From NCBI RefSeq assembly GCF_003574965.1, contig NZ_CP032317.1, positions 248,001 to 312,000 on the forward strand: a stretch of 64,000 bases of DNA. The letters are read 5' to 3'. Positions 62,941 through 64,000 of the stretch are shown one piece after another; the stretch's first letter is position 1, and each line of letters opens with the position of its first letter. This stretch comes from Hymenobacter oligotrophus. GTDB lineage: Bacteria > Bacteroidota > Bacteroidia > Cytophagales > Hymenobacteraceae. The translations under genes and the position numbers were made by a program. Below the pieces are notes generated by a model. It ran no database searches. It was not told the DNA's origin and saw nothing but the letters and a program-made list of their open reading frames with translations.

Positions 62941-63232
62941 TTTGGGAACTTGGGGTCAGGGGGGCCGGGGGCTTGGCGTGCCGGTGGTGTCCGAAGCATT
63001 TTTCAGGACACAACCGAGTTCCTAAGACCCCAAGAGCCTATTATCTTGCAGAGGCAAAGATACCCCAACGGGGGTGTTTTGGTTGTTGAATTGTTCGTTG
63101 GTCGCGGAGGAAGGTCCTCCGACACCAAGCCTAACCGGCGCCTACGGGTGTCAGCCCTTGTGTGTTAGCACCTTGGGGTTCCGGTAATCGGCAAGCAACA
63201 CTACCGCCCTAAACTTATTTAGCCGATGTAGT
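62941..63232. other. divergent region speA / arginase
   Basis: 292 bases. CTTGGGGTC at 62949-62957 and its complement at 63026-63034 form an inverted repeat in the speA leader. TATCTTTG (- strand, 63055-63062) is a likely speA -7 box. For the + gene I see no clear promoter. Confidence 0.5.
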
Positions 63233-64000
63233 ATGCGACGAATTAAACTCATTGAAGTGCGCTCCGAACTGGGAGCTGGCACCCGCGGGGCAAGCCTGGG
63301 CATCGATGCCCTGAAAGTAGCCTGCCTAAACAAAGGGTCCGATTACTTCCGGCGGTTCAACGCCGTGGCCGTGCCGGACCAAAACCACGTGCTGTTCGAC
63401 AAAAACCACTTTCCCTACGCGAAGCACATCGACAGCATTTACACCGTGCTCAAAGGCATTGCCGGCACGGTAGAGCAAACCCTGCGCTTTGGGGAGTTCC
63501 CGCTGGTGCTGGCCGGCGACCACAGCAACGCCGCCGGTACCATTGCCGGCATCAAGGCCACGTACCCGCACAAAACCCTCGGGGTAGTATGGATCGACGC
63601 CCACGCCGACATCCATTCGCCCTACACCACGCCCTCGGGCAACGTGCACGGCATGCCGCTGGCCATGGCCCTAGGTGCCGACCACCGTGAGCTGCAGCAC
63701 AACAGCGTGGAGCCCGAAACGGAGTTCTTCTGGCGCAAAATCAAGAACCTAGGCGAAGAAGGCCCCAAGGTTACGCCCGACCACCTGGTGTACGTGGTAG
63801 TGCGCGACACCGAAATGGAAGAAGACGCCATCATTGCGCAGCACGGCATCAAAAACTTCAAGCTCGATGAGTTTCGCGCCAAAGGCCCCAGGCAGGTAGC
63901 CCGCGAGATTTACGAGCAACTGCGCTTCTGCGACCTGGTGTACATCTCGTTCGATGTCGATTCGCTTGACTCGCGCTTCAGCAAAGGCACCGGCACGCCC
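63233..64000 (+). CDS. arginase/agmatinase-family ureohydrolase, 3' truncated
   Basis: 256 residues are visible from ATG 63233; the frame runs off the right edge. Ureohydrolase metal motifs appear in order: GDHSN (about residue 100), WIDAHADIHSP (DAHAD, about 123) and SFDVDSLD (DxD, about 243), binding the two Mn2+. The N-terminus (RRIKLIEVRSELGAGTRGAS) and the long HSPYTTPSGNVHGMPLA loop fit Bacteroidota arginase more than agmatinase. It would split arginine into ornithine and urea, or agmatine into putrescine and urea if it serves the neighbouring speA. The choice cannot be made from this fragment. Confidence 0.87.
   Translation, partial: MRRIKLIEVRSELGAGTRGASLGIDALKVACLNKGSDYFRRFNAVAVPDQNHVLFDKNHFPYAKHIDSIYTVLKGIAGTVEQTLRFGEFPLVLAGDHSNAAGTIAGIKATYPHKTLGVVWIDAHADIHSPYTTPSGNVHGMPLAMALGADHRELQHNSVEPETEFFWRKIKNLGEEGPKVTPDHLVYVVVRDTEMEEDAIIAQHGIKNFKLDEFRAKGPRQVAREIYEQLRFCDLVYISFDVDSLDSRFSKGTGTP

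Overview
The window is a high-GC (roughly 60 %) chromosomal segment from a member of the Bacteroidota. The best fit is the family Hymenobacteraceae, probably Hymenobacter or a close relative. This rests on several things seen in the sequence: TAnnTTTG promoter boxes instead of sigma70 -10 boxes; secreted proteins ending in type IX secretion (T9SS) sorting domains; many families typical of the phylum (MG2/plug-like outer-membrane proteins, DUF4199, BatA/VWA, CarboxypepD_reg-like); Bacteroidota-type 16S/23S/5S genes; and a very common CCTAGG palindrome. It is ordinary chromosome. I see no transposase, integrase, phage module, CRISPR array or toxin-antitoxin pair. The species call is inference.

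Layout. 1-10.6 kb: envelope and secreted proteins on the + strand (a truncated MG2/plug-like protein, two lipoproteins, a flavin reductase, a TPR protein, a T9SS cargo protein and a DUF885 peptidase), mostly separated by strong hairpin terminators. 10.6-17.1 kb: a repeat-rich area with a 40-bp perfect inverted repeat and three Thr/Ser/Gly-rich low-complexity lipoproteins, around a PP-loop ATPase, a beta-lactamase-fold hydrolase and an HTTM membrane protein. 17.2-24.5 kb: DCC thioredoxin-like protein, a divergent MarR/oxidoreductase pair, a T9SS metallophosphoesterase, an FAD protein, the heptose epimerase HldD and Dps. 24.7-31.3 kb: a cobalamin riboswitch controlling cobT-cobS-cobC and a BtuF/BtuC-like uptake pair, then queD and lpxB. 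31.4-35.6 kb: clpX, clpP, tig and tRNA-Leu on the - strand. 35.8-40.2 kb: rel, then the overlapping fur-like/STAS/purA set.

40.2-46.0 kb: a complete rRNA operon (16S, tRNA-Ile, tRNA-Ala, 23S, 5S) behind three tandem promoter-like sites with identical spacing. 46.4-54.3 kb: a BatA protein, two DUF4199 membrane proteins, three glycosyltransferases and purB. 54.5-64.0 kb: an AsmA-like/GT51 transglycosylase, TerC, a dolichol-phosphate-mannose-synthase-like transferase, protoporphyrinogen oxidase, GmhB, two tiny paralogous lipoproteins, arginine decarboxylase and a truncated arginase-family gene.

Shared themes are the outer envelope (LpxB, HldD, GmhB, a GT9 heptosyltransferase, GT51 and many lipoproteins), corrinoid salvage under B12 control, purine synthesis (PurA, PurB), stringent response and proteolysis (Rel, ClpXP, trigger factor), and arginine catabolism. 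Several starts are TTG or GTG rather than ATG. The less ordinary items are the CCTAGG abundance, the paired micro-lipoproteins, the triple rRNA promoters, the inverted-repeat element at 11.1-11.3 kb and a clpX terminator hairpin that touches the next start codon. None amounts to a clearly new biological system.
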